DNA from: Brachionus koreanus
Lineage: Eukaryota > Rotifera > Eurotatoria > Ploima > Brachionidae
DNA length: 37,499 nt
Assembly (NCBI GenBank): GCA_016987375.1
Contig: PJRA01000313.1
Coordinates: 63,138-100,636 of the forward strand
Reading direction: 5' to 3'
The notes beneath the pieces are model-generated. The model had not been told where the DNA came from and searched no databases. It worked only from the letters and a program-made list of their open reading frames with translations. Below, in pieces: positions 29,688 to 37,499 of this stretch. The translations under genes and the position numbers were made by a program. Numbering within the stretch: the stretch's first letter is position 1; every line of letters starts with the position of its first letter.

Positions 29688-30860
29688 TAAAAATTTTTTT
29701 TTCTTTAAAAAAATAAATAAAAATAATTTTCAAAAAAAAAAAATGAATAAAATTTTTTAAGAGTTATTTTTATCAAATTATTTGAAAGGACATTTTGGTC
29801 CTGAAAATTGAACTTTGATGTATCATTTTAAAAAAAATTATACAATACTAAAATTAAGATTAAAAGGGTTTGATTCTACTTGAAATACACCCTACGCATC
29901 ATTTGATCATATCTTGTCCCAATTATAAGCCCACGTTCTTTACACGAATTTATGAGTATAAATAATGACTCGATTCTTAGAACAAAAAAAGAGAAAAAAT
30001 ACATAAATTGTTAGAGCTCAACAATTATTTGATGAGCTATTTAAAAGTATACATGTGTGTTATTATTGATTATATCTCCATTACATTTTGCTACAAGTGA
30101 ATAAAAAAATATCCACAACGAAGCAGACTTGTACAAAAGTCATGAAAAAAATTCTCAACAAGTCAAGACTTTGACTTTAAAAATTTTTAATTTTTCAAGT
30201 AATAGATAAAATCGATTGAAATCCCTATTTTCCGTTATCGAAATATCTGATTAACTGATTATCAGATACAGTCTCTTGTTGTTGAGTTCCTTCCAAGTCA
30301 TCTTTAAAAGGCGAAAGGCTTAATTGTATTGTTGGCCTAGTATACTGGTTTGGTCCTGATTGTTACTTTTTTTTGTTCATCTTTCTGCATCAGCAGAGAT
30401 ACTGATAATCAAGTGATACGTAGAGTGTATTAAAAGTAGCATCAGAAAATTTTTATTTTTATTTTAATTTTATTAATAATTGTTCAAGTTATTTTAAATT
30501 TTATTTAATTCAATTAAAAATATGTGATTGTCTTCAATACTTGCTTGTTCCCTTCACAATTCACTTCTAGATTTATGAAAGCAAAAAAGAATCTAATTTT
30601 TATTTAACTTTGTTTATTCAAAATTTTAAGATTAATTTCCGAAGAAAGAATGAATTTTTAAGCAGATTTTGATTGCTGCATGAGCATAATTCAATTAAAG
30701 AAACATTTTACTATTAACTTTCCCTTAAAACTAGTCTCTTTTGAAATGAAACTTATTAAAAATATTTAGTTATTTCTATTTTTATAAAATAATTTTTATA
30801 AAATTTGAAAAAAAATATATATATATGTTATTTAAAATATAGTCTTTTATTAGAATAATT
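29688..30860. other. Intergenic between convergent genes
   Basis: 3' flanks of the secreted-protein gene and of the minus-strand LPMO. There is a GC-slightly-richer patch at 30225-30430 with CTGATTAACTGATTATCAG and GATACTGATAATCAAGTGATAC, short partial palindromes without open frame. The rest is AT-rich. No gene, tRNA or clear transposon is seen. Minus-strand AATAAA overlaps the LPMO stop codon. Confidence 0.4.
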
Positions 30861-31978
30861 TTATTTTGCATCATTGGGTAAACACTGCGAATACCAAATA
30901 TCTAAATAAGTACATTTAAGACCATCTTTACACTTAGTGCTACCAGTCCAGCTTTGACCACCACACTTTAGCAAAATTTTGAAGTTTTAATATCAAAATA
31001 AATTTATTATTATTAGGTTACTTGACTCCATATGTCTCCACCAGTTTGATTCGTTGTTTGAATTTCAGTCTGGTTGCTATCCGAAGAATCAGCCGAAACA
31101 CAATGAGAGTACCAGTCATTTACATATTGACATGCAAGACCTGATTGACATTCAGTAGAACCAATCCAAGTCAAACCGCCACACTGATTTGGATTTTGAT
31201 AAATGAATCAAAATTATTATTAAAAAAAAAAAAAATTTTTCATGCTAATTTAGTTTACTTGTGTGTACAAAGAGCCATGAACTGTTTGTGGCTTTTGAGT
31301 CGGAGATGAAGTAGTGATAAAAATTCCGTCAACAATTCTTATATCAGAACATCCATAGAATTGTTCTTGAGGACCACAGCCCAAGCAATATTCGCCAGTA
31401 TTAAAGTCATTACCATGAGAATTGCCCACATTCCACTTCCATTGAAATACACAATGATTGCATTTAAAATTTTTAGGTATTACAAGCTCAGTGTTGAAAA
31501 ATCCCTGCCATCCCTCAACTTGACTTGGCGTGTTAAATCTAGTGTTTCCATATTGATCGGCAAGTAAATTTTTATTCAAACAATCATGGTCAGCTTCGCC
31601 ATTTGGCATTGTGTCAACATTACATAATCTGAATTCGAACCATCCACGATGATTTGTAGTAAGTTCGACAGTGACTGCAATTTTTCCATTCATCTGGTAA
31701 TTTCGAACAACATGTCCACGATAAAGATCACCGCCTTTCTCAAATCTTTTTGTTTTAGCCCAGTTTTCACCACAAATGCTGCATTTTCCGGCGTTTTCGT
31801 TCCATTGGACAGGTTTGCCTCCGCAGAACATTTCCATGTCATTGTAATAGGCCGGAAAACGGTTCGGATCCTCACGCCATGCAGTCGATCTTGCCGGTGG
31901 ATCCATTAGTCGACCATGACCAGCTATCAAACTGGCCCATGAAATAAAAATAAAGCTTAAATGAATTAATTTTTTCAT
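30861..31978 (-). CDS. AA15-type lytic polysaccharide monooxygenase with two CBM1 domains
   Basis: Three exons: 31978-31259, 31183-31022, 30965-30861, all joined in phase 0, giving 328 residues. Signal peptide [20 protein letters not shown] leaves His21 as mature residue 1 ([12 protein letters not shown]). His110 ([12 protein letters not shown]) completes the copper histidine brace. [26 protein letters not shown] and [10 protein letters not shown] fit the Cys-rich AA15 catalytic domain (about 21-222). Exon 2 encodes [20 protein letters not shown] then VNDWYSHC (241-268). Exon 3 encodes [20 protein letters not shown] then LDIWYSQC (295-322). Both are full CBM1 cellulose-binding folds with four Cys and the W plus W-Y binding face. 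A Ser/Thr/Asn linker separates them. Known: AA15 enzymes oxidise chitin or cellulose, and CBM1 is chiefly fungal. Inference: secreted, cellulose- or chitin-targeted digestion. Confidence 0.9.
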
Positions 31979-33145
31979 TTTAAAATTTTTATTTTAGATT
32001 TTAATTATTAAAGCATGTATTTATTGATTAGATTATGAGAATTATAAAGGTTTAAATCATTTGATATTTTTGTTTAATTTATTGAATATGATAAAAAAAA
32101 ATCTAGAATATATTTTTGATTTTTAATCTTTGAATATTTGAGAAAGTTTAGGTTTTGGCAAATATGTTACATTAATAGGTCTTTTAATATGTTTTAAAAT
32201 GCTTAAATTTAATTTTTAGAGAGTAAATTTTTAGTTATTTATTGCTTCTATTCAAAGTAAAAAGGTTTCAAGAAGCTTATATGAGCTTCGGTTAAAATAT
32301 TTTGCTTTTGAGACTAATTCAAAGCTTATTATTCACCAGTTATCAAATGATTTTAAAAAATATTTTTTATTTATTATTTTAAACAGTACTAACAACAACA
32401 AAGATCAATTTGAATCAAGGATAAAAACGACATTTGATCATTCTCTACCTTAGGAAACTTGCAAAGTTAGAATAATTACCTGACAGCTAAGATTAAAATA
32501 CACCTCAACAAAGTGTTAAAAAACTACAACCTAACTAAATAAGTAATAAATAAAGAAAATGGAAACAACTAAACTATAACTTATTAAAGGAAAATTGGCA
32601 TTCATAGAAAGAGTTTTAAAGAAAATCTCAACTTAAGGAGTCTTGAGAGAAATGAAAAAAATTATCAAACATACAAGAACCTAAGAAACAAATCAATTGT
32701 TAATCAATCAATCAATTGATTATTTGGAAAAAGAAGAGATAGGCCTTGATGAAAGAAAGAATTGACAAGAATTGAATCAAGTAGAGTTCGTGATTCAATT
32801 AAAATATGCATAGAAAATAAAGGAAATGATGCGTACAGAAAGATATGCTGATAGAACTTAATATATCTTTCAAGGAAAAAAAAAATTTTTGATCAATTAT
32901 TTTTCAGACTTTGCCAGGTTGTTCTACGTGATTTAAAAATTTTTGGATTTGATTCAAATTTTGAAAAATTTAAATTTGAAATGAGTAAGAATAAAAATTA
33001 AATAAATATCTTTATTCAATTTTTATATTTTTTAAATAAAAAATGGAAAAAATTTTTTATTAAAGCATGCATTTATTGATCTATTTCTTTAGTTTTTTTT
33101 TAATTAAAAATTTAAAAGTTCTTTTGATTAACTTTTAAATTGAAT

Positions 33146-33181
33146 TATTTATTTATTTATTTAGATTGAGCCTCATAGGCA
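33146..33181 (-). mobile_element. Retroelement 3' tail: hairpin plus (AAAT)n
   Basis: The minus strand reads GCCT-ATG-AGGC then TCAATCTAAATAAATAAAT and AAATAA. It is the same hairpin-TCAAT-(AAAT)n layout as 13228, with a different loop sequence. Confidence 0.45.
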
Positions 33182-33361
33182 AGTTTACAAATTTAACTTA
33201 TAGAATATTAATTTTTTAACATAATAACATAAATACATGAATATAAAAAAACCTAAGCAAAACTATATTTTGAAAAATGGGCAATAGAAGTATATGATCA
33301 ACTAAAAACGATCATGTTCAAAGATTTCTATTAAAAATTGTGGTTTCTAAATATTTTTTGA

Positions 33362-33592
33362 GTAAATAATTTTGATCAAATTTCACTTTTCAAAAATGAT
33401 CTAAACATTTTAAATGCGCAATTAAATTTAATCGCAGAATTTTACATTTTTTTTAATTTCAAAACTTGATTATTAAATTTTTGAAAAAGAATTGTAATTT
33501 ATAAAAATGCATTGAAATTTAATTGCGTATTTAAAATGTTTTGATCATATTTGAAAAACGAAGTTTGATCAAAAATATTACTTTGCTAAATA
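33362..33592. repeat. Foldback/MITE-like element, family A copy 2
   Basis: The left arm TTTTGATCAAATTTCACTTT, TCAAAAATGATCTAAACATTTTAAATGCGCAATTAAATTT matches the inverse of about 33508-33577 (TTTTTGATCAAACTTCGTTT, TTCAAATATGATCAAAACATTTTAAATACGCAATTAAATTT). The arms are about 70 bp, roughly 85 percent identical by eye. The outer right end GCAAAGTAATATTTTTGATC matches copy 1 at 1477. Confidence 0.6.
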
Positions 33593-33769
33593 ACGAAATA
33601 AGTTTTGTTTTTGCTATTTTTTGCTTTGTCTAATAAGAAATGAATTTATTTTCAAAATTAAAATTACAGAAATCATTTAGCTAAAAAATAAACTTGATAA
33701 CTAATTTAAAAATATTTTTGAAAACAAAAAAAACAATTATATTGTTTTAAATTTTATTTTTAATTTTGT

Positions 33770-34555
33770 TTAATTTGTGAAATTAATGATAATTTGAGAG
33801 TTTGTAAGCTTGACTCCATAATAACCAGTCCAGTTTGTAACATCTCTACCCCCATGTATAAAAAGAATAAATTTAAGACTATCAGACAAATCTTTAAATG
33901 TATAAACAAACTGTTTCCATTCACAATTGGACCAATTTTCTTCGTTTACTTTTTCATCATAAGAAATAGACCTGATTTCATTAAAATTTTCATCATAGAG
34001 AATAACTTGAATGTAATATTCATAGCCTAAATAAAGTCTTCCAGCATACGAGTCTTTTATTTCAATAAAAGGTCTTAAATATTTTAACAAAGACACGGAT
34101 AGGCCTTCCGAATGTAAGTCTATTAATTGATATTTAAATATAATCGAACAAGAGGTAGCAAATTTTTTTATAGGTCTGTTATTTTCATCAAAAGCTGGAA
34201 CACTGCATTCATCGTACTCTTCAATAATGTAGCTATTTGAGTCTGTGTTTTGATCAAATGTGTCTTTGGATAATGAGTCTGAAATAAACCAATGTTCTAA
34301 GCCAAGGTTGAAGCATGAATTTTTTATAAGATTTCGATGGAATGGCTTTTTTAAATAGAATGCTTTCAATGATGTGGTATCAAGAGCTGGGCTGAGCCGA
34401 AAACCTAGCTCGAGCTCGATCTTGTGTCTCCAGAAATGTTCACTGTTAATTATCGTGTACCACTTTTTACAAGTCAAAGAGGCCTTGGTTAGCAAGTCAT
34501 GACATGAGAGTCTCGATAGAATAGAAAACAAAATTTCGTTTGGTAATTGATTCAT
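33770..34555 (-). CDS. F-box protein with FBA glycoprotein-binding domain (FBXO2/6/44 type)
   Basis: Intronless, 261 residues. An F-box lies at about 2-45 (LPNEILFSILSRLSCHDLLT...CKKWYTI...FWRHK). An FBA domain lies at about 75-258: NLIKNSCFNLGLEHWFI, the ATSCSIIFKYQLIDLHSEG segment, PFIEIKDSYAGRLYLGYEYY, the EENWSNCEWKQFVYTFKDL strand, and the signature FILFIHGGRDVTNWTGYYGV then KLTNSQ. Known of the family: an SCF ubiquitin-ligase substrate receptor, with several members binding high-mannose N-glycans on misfolded glycoproteins through the loops around the GYYG-like segment. The glycan-binding Trp position here is Tyr-Tyr, so lectin activity is unproven. An acceptor-like AACATTTAG lies 6 bp before the leader CCTAGC-ATG. 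The nearby 52-residue ORF is on the same strand. Confidence 0.88.
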   Translation of the reverse strand: MNQLPNEILFSILSRLSCHDLLTKASLTCKKWYTIINSEHFWRHKIELELGFRLSPALDTTSLKAFYLKKPFHRNLIKNSCFNLGLEHWFISDSLSKDTFDQNTDSNSYIIEEYDECSVPAFDENNRPIKKFATSCSIIFKYQLIDLHSEGLSVSLLKYLRPFIEIKDSYAGRLYLGYEYYIQVILYDENFNEIRSISYDEKVNEENWSNCEWKQFVYTFKDLSDSLKFILFIHGGRDVTNWTGYYGVKLTNSQIIINFTN

Positions 34556-34664
34556 GCTAGGCTAAATGTTTATTCAACAACAAAAAAAGAATGAAAAATG
34601 CAAAAAATATACAAACTAAATTAAAAAAAAAAAAAAAAAATTATTTACAAAATATTTTGTTTGT

Positions 34665-34823
34665 TTATTCGATTAAGTAATCATAAAATAAATTTTTAAA
34701 TTTAGAAAAATCACTAAAATTATCAAATTGAGGATCGAATTCAATAACTGCGCTGACTAACAAAAAATTCAAGTCAATTGTTTCGTCTAGTTGATACTGT
34801 GTGTTTGACTCTTGTGTGTCCAT
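34665..34823 (-). CDS. Small ORF (52 aa) upstream of the F-box gene
   Basis: The minus strand reads MDTQESNTQYQLDETIDLNF, then LLVSAVIEFDPQFDNFSDFSKFKNLFYDYLIE, stop. Composition is varied (acidic, aromatic) and base use is less homopolymeric than the flanks, so it looks coding. It lies 109 bp before the F-box start, on the same strand. It could be an independent micro-protein, the first cistron of an operon-like pair, or a first exon spliced to the F-box frame (a GTTAGT donor-like site lies inside). No family is recognised. Confidence 0.4.
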   Translation of the reverse strand: MDTQESNTQYQLDETIDLNFLLVSAVIEFDPQFDNFSDFSKFKNLFYDYLIE

Positions 34824-35720
34824 TTGTACTGAATATTTTATTTCTTTGTATTTATTTTAAAAATTATAAAATAAAAAAAAAACAACTCTAGTGTCAGAAT
34901 ATATTTTGTTTTTCTTTAAATAGTGCGAATTAGCTCTCAAAGTTAGAATGATAAATATTTTGCGAAACAAAGATAATCTAATATAAGTAATTTATTAGTG
35001 CAATTTTTTTAGTTCAGTTTCTGTAATTTTTTTCTAAAGAAAAGAACAATTTTTAATTTGATAAGAGTACAGAATTTTTAAAAATTTGTTTCGACACTTG
35101 TTAGCACTGGAACGCTTTTGCTTATCGTGAATAACAATTTTTATCCCATTCATAGTTTTTATTTAGCCTGTTCTTTAAAAGGATAAATCTAAATTAGAAA
35201 CACAATTTTTTTATTAAAAACATTTTTTCTTAAATTTAGATCTATTAGGATAAATTTTTTTTAAAAAAAAAAAATTTAATTTGAATTCAGATTTAATTTG
35301 ACAGCAAAAATTTTCGAATAAATTGTGAGCTATTTTATTCAATTGAATATAATTGCATCGTAGCAAAGGAACAAGTCACAAGTTGTCTTGTATTTTTATT
35401 TGTACACATGTAATAAAACGCTTCAATATATTTATTTTTTTTATATTTGAATTAAGTTTTCCATATTTTATAGTGCTATAGTCATCTTTAATCCGCCTTC
35501 TAGCATTTTTATAAAGTTGTCATTCTAGCCTCTAAAGAAGAATTCATCGAAACTTTTTCTTTTAAATTTTAATAAAACTTACTGACTCGTGGCCAAGTCA
35601 CCGGTTAGCCAACATTTTCGAAAGTCATTTTTAAATTTTTTTTATTTTTCAATGAGTGAGATCTAAAAAAATATAAAAAATAATTTAGAAAAATGAATTT
35701 TTTAGGATCATACCAAGTTC
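34824..35720. other. Intergenic, with a decayed coding-like island
   Basis: Mostly AT-rich. On the minus strand at about 35645-35465 one frame reads KKFKNDFRKCWLTGDLATSQ, a TAA, VLLKFKRKSFDEFFFRG, a TAG, then NDNFIKMLEGGLKMTIAL and a stop. This coding-like segment has two in-frame stops. GTCAGTAAGTTTT..TTCTTTAG also mimics a 51 bp intron. Otherwise nothing recognisable. Confidence 0.35.
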
Positions 35721-36477
35721 AATAATAATAACAATAGTTTTGTTTTGTAAATGTAACAGGAAGAAATGTTCCTGCAATTGAGGGTGTGCCTCACTATGAC
35801 AGCCGATTTTGGATGCTCGATTTGTGTTTGTCGTAGTTAGCTTTGAAACCATTCTTCGTTTTTGATTGAATTATTGAGGAAGGTAGATGATTCCAAAGTG
35901 GGACTATTCGATTCGTTATGAAATACTCTTTTTGACTTCAGTTTGCTGTATGTTGTCTCGATTTTCTATGTTTATTACCTCGTATAGCATTTGAAGGGCC
36001 TTCAGCAGAGATCCAATTAGCAAACGTATTTGTATTATACCAGTTTACAATGTTCAGACCATTTTCAATTTTGAAAAACTGGACTACATCACCTCTTAAT
36101 CTTCTCACTTCGAGTGTCATTAGATCAAGACAAGTAAGTCTTTCTTCGTATGTTAAAAATCGCAAATCGGTGACAAGTTTCGTAGCTCGTCTTTGCACTC
36201 GTTCGAAAATTTTGATATCAGCTTTGTTGTGGGGGTTCCAGACTGAGGAGGCGTATTCCAAGTGCGGTCTGACGAAAGAGCAGTACAGGGTCTTGAATGA
36301 TTCGATCGTCCAAGTTTTGAATGCTCTTTTGAGCGAGCCTAAGACCGAGCCCGCTTTACCAGCAGCAATTTTCAACTGCTCATTCCTCTTGAGGTTATTT
36401 GTTATTTGTACACCTAAATCCCTTTCGGATTTTGTTTCTACTAGTTTGTGCCTTACGCCGTCTAGGTCTAGCATTGT
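35721..36477 (-). mobile_element. 5'-truncated non-LTR retrotransposon (reverse transcriptase C-terminal part)
   Basis: The minus-strand frame from 36474 reads MLDLDGVRHKLVETKSERDL, then GVQI, ...SLKRAFKTWTIESFKTLYCS, FVRPHLEYASSVWNPHNKAD, I..FERVQRRATKLV: the thumb region of a Jockey/CR1/L2-like RT. A single TGA at 35940-35938 interrupts it. The same frame continues with SQKEYFITNRIVPLWNHLPS and NGFKANYDKHKSS, the usual RT C-terminus, to TAG at 35796-35794. The 3'UTR has a CAGGAA-TTCCTG hairpin (35757-35774) and ends in a TTATTATTATT tail at about 35721. An upstream in-frame TAA shows the 5' truncation. The nuclease and RT catalytic core are missing, so it is dead. Confidence 0.85.
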
Positions 36478-36569
36478 ATTTTACTATTAAAAATTATTAT
36501 TATTTTAAATTCACAATTAAATTTCAATTCACTTTCATTTTTTTTGTGTTTCTTTTGCATTAAAATCAG

Positions 36570-36665
36570 GGAAAGGTTACCGACAAAGGAGAAATGTCCG
36601 CTGCAACCATTACCAGCGCCTCAAATACTGATTATCAAGTCAATTCCGTAGAGAATCGCATCTAA
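36570..36665 (+). CDS. Probable 3'-terminal coding exon of an unidentified gene
   Basis: A pyrimidine-rich TTTTTTTGTGTTTCTTTTGC then ATTAAAATCAG leads into a GC-richer frame GKVTDKGEMSAATITSASNT, DYQVNSVENRI, stop TAA 36663-36665, with AATAAA 6 bp later. Acceptor, non-AT-biased coding, stop and poly(A) signal in order argue for a last exon. Upstream exons are not evident on this strand, and the LINE insert lies just 5', so the intron may be long. Alternatively ATG 36594 starts a 23-residue ORF, or this is a retrotransposed scrap. Protein family not recognised. Confidence 0.45.
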   Translation, partial: GKVTDKGEMSAATITSASNTDYQVNSVENRI

Positions 36666-36806
36666 GCTAGCAATAAAATAATATTTCTTAATTTGGAGTC
36701 ATTAATTGACATTTATGCTATCTGTTCTAGAGTTTAAAATAAATAGATTAATTTTTTTTATAAAATTGGTATCATTTTAATCAATTAGTTTGTTTGGTTT
36801 TTGGTG

Positions 36807-36856
36807 GGTTACAATTATTTATTTATTTATTTAAGGGGGGTCGCCAGGTTACAATT
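36807..36856 (-). mobile_element. 30 bp minimal retroelement insertion with 10 bp target duplication
   Basis: GGTTACAATT at 36807-36816 and 36847-36856 brackets 30 bp that read TGGCGACCCCCCTTAAATAA, ATAAATAAAT on the minus strand. A perfect direct repeat around a tail-only insert is what extreme 5' truncation during target-primed reverse transcription leaves. Confidence 0.6.
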
Positions 36857-36966
36857 GGATAAGATATATTTTCAGTAGGTGAGACAAGTGATTTTTTAAA
36901 TGAGTGGTTCAAGATAAAAAAATAAATAATATTCTTTAATTACTTTTTTCATTGTATATTTCTTTT

Positions 36967-37003
36967 TATTTATTTATTTCAAGAAAACACCTCATGAGTG
37001 ATG
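36967..37003 (-). mobile_element. Retroelement 3' tail, minus strand
   Basis: The minus strand reads CACTCATGAGGTGTTTTC, TTGAAATAAATAAATAAAA. Palindrome CTCATGAG, then TTGAA, then (AAAT)n, like the other tails. Confidence 0.4.
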
Positions 37004-37270
37004 AAAGAAAAAGAAAAATTTTGAGAAAAAACTAAATTCTAAAATAAAATTCACATAATTGAGTTTCTAGATTTAATTTATTTTTCATTTGTGGCTTATT
37101 AGTATGGTTTGGTCAGAAGCTCTATGATGCGGCGACTTTTCAAATCACTTGGTAAGATATATTTCTTTGACGAAATTTATTTTTTTTAATCGTTTTCCCT
37201 TTAAAATGCCCTTTAATCGACTTGTCACTCAGAGAGTATCAAGTCTAAGTCTTAATTGAACATGTTTCAT

Positions 37271-37340
37271 TTAAAATAAAATTTTTGATCAAATTTAATA
37301 TTTAAAAAATGATCGAAACATTTTAGCATCGTAAATTTAA
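37271..37340. repeat. Family A foldback, partial copy 3
   Basis: AATTTTTGATCAAATTTAAT, ATTTAAAAAATGATCGAAACATTTTAGCATCGTAAATTT follows the same order of blocks as 33370-33430 (GATCAAATTT, AAAAATGATC, AACATTTTA). The opposite arm is not seen. Confidence 0.4.
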
Positions 37341-37366
37341 GAAAAAAAGGCATTGTGAATTTTGGA

Positions 37367-37457
37367 ACAAAAAAGAAAAATTTAAAATTAAAATAACTTT
37401 TTTTTCTAAGGGTCTAAAAACCGTTCTGCAAAATATATCAATTGATACAAGGTATGT
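37367..37457 (+). repeat. Dispersed repeat family C, copy 2
   Basis: AATAACTTTTTTTTCTAAGG, GTCTAAAAACCGTTCTGC, AAAATATATCAATTGATACA, AGGTATGTA; it aligns with 28838-28930. Confidence 0.5.
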
Positions 37458-37499
37458 ATCACCCAAATTTAGTCCGTGCAAAATCTGTGCAATTTAATT

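Larger units (their letters stand above)
31979..33769. other. Intergenic upstream of the LPMO with repeats
   Basis: A TATA-like ATAAATA (minus) at 32018-32024 lies 40 bp before the LPMO start. A purine-rich, less homopolymeric tract at 32380-32880 has one 43-codon open stretch (from about 32587, GIHRKSFKENLNLRSLERNE...) that looks coding-like but decayed. A retroelement tail (33146-33181, minus) and family A copy 2 (33362-33592) follow. No intact gene. Confidence 0.4.
36666..37499. other. Right-edge region with retroelement tails and repeats
   Basis: Holds two more minus-strand retroelement tails (36817-36846, 36967-37003), family A copy 3 (about 37271-37340) and family C copy 2 (37367-37457). 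No gene is seen. Confidence 0.45.

Noticed and set aside
31649..31909. Plus-strand frames opposite the LPMO exon
   Set aside because: Antisense shadows of a well-supported gene; same for 31361-31567.
32587..32718. 43-codon Lys/Glu/Asn-rich open stretch
   Set aside because: Coding-like but short, bounded by stops and without a recognised family; kept only as a note under the intergenic entry.
36050..36490. 146-codon plus-strand frame opposite the LINE
   Set aside because: Antisense of recognisable RT motifs; no independent signature.
1..37499. tRNA, rRNA, CRISPR or bacterial operon features
   Set aside because: No cloverleaf-like box A/B pair, rRNA core or regularly spaced repeat was seen; the window is eukaryotic.

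Overview
The window is metazoan nuclear DNA, very AT-rich, with spliceosomal introns. The animal markers are an Aurora/Plk activator (Bora), a PPM1A/B-type PP2C phosphatase, the V-ATPase a subunit, an FBA-type F-box protein, an AA15 copper monooxygenase, secreted chymotrypsin-fold proteins and a C-type lectin. Most introns are 52-120 bp. A few exceed 2 kb and are loaded with small repeats. The overall look (low GC, compact introns, many small foldback repeats, digestive and secreted genes) fits a small aquatic protostome. A monogonont rotifer is my best guess, but that is inference and the sequence alone does not prove it.

Layout. 0.1-4.7 kb: bora (+), two exons around a 2.4 kb intron carrying a foldback repeat. 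6.4-7.2 kb: secreted C-type lectin (+). 7.2-8.1 kb: duplicated AT-rich block and a dispersed repeat. 8.7-9.6 kb: secreted serine protease (+). 11.7-15.3 kb: PP2C (+), four exons, with a 209 bp MITE and retroelement tails in its big intron. 15.3-17 kb: foldback repeats. 17.1-18.0 kb: serine protease (-), head-to-head with a catalytically dead protease homolog at 18.6-19.6 kb (+). 20.0-23.5 kb: V-ATPase a subunit (+), ten exons. 24.0-25.2 kb: a 659 bp Tc1/mariner-type MITE touching a broken AT-hook ORF (-). 26.5-27.7 kb: orphan polytopic membrane protein (+). 27.85 kb: LINE scrap. 29.3-29.7 kb: small secreted protein (+). 30.9-32.0 kb: AA15 lytic polysaccharide monooxygenase with two fungal-type CBM1 modules (-). 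33.8-34.8 kb: F-box/FBA protein and a 52-residue ORF (-). 35.7-36.5 kb: 5'-truncated LINE reverse transcriptase (-). 36.6 kb: orphan terminal exon (+). The right edge holds more retroelement tails and repeats.

The genes do not form one pathway. Bora, PP2C, V-ATPase and F-box are housekeeping. The secreted set (lectin, three S1-fold proteins, small secreted protein, LPMO) reads as a digestive or extracellular repertoire. The two sets seem to have different 5' architectures. Several secreted genes have a TATA-like box about 40-65 bp before the ATG. PP2C, V-ATPase and F-box instead carry a splice-acceptor-like site 5-15 bp before the ATG, which means trans-splicing or a 5'UTR intron.

Most notable: the AA15-CBM1-CBM1 enzyme, in which each CBM1 sits on its own phase-0 exon; the protease homolog with its catalytic His replaced by Arg; and a set of minimal retroelement 3' ends built as hairpin + TCATTGAA + (AAAT)n, one with a clean 10 bp target duplication.
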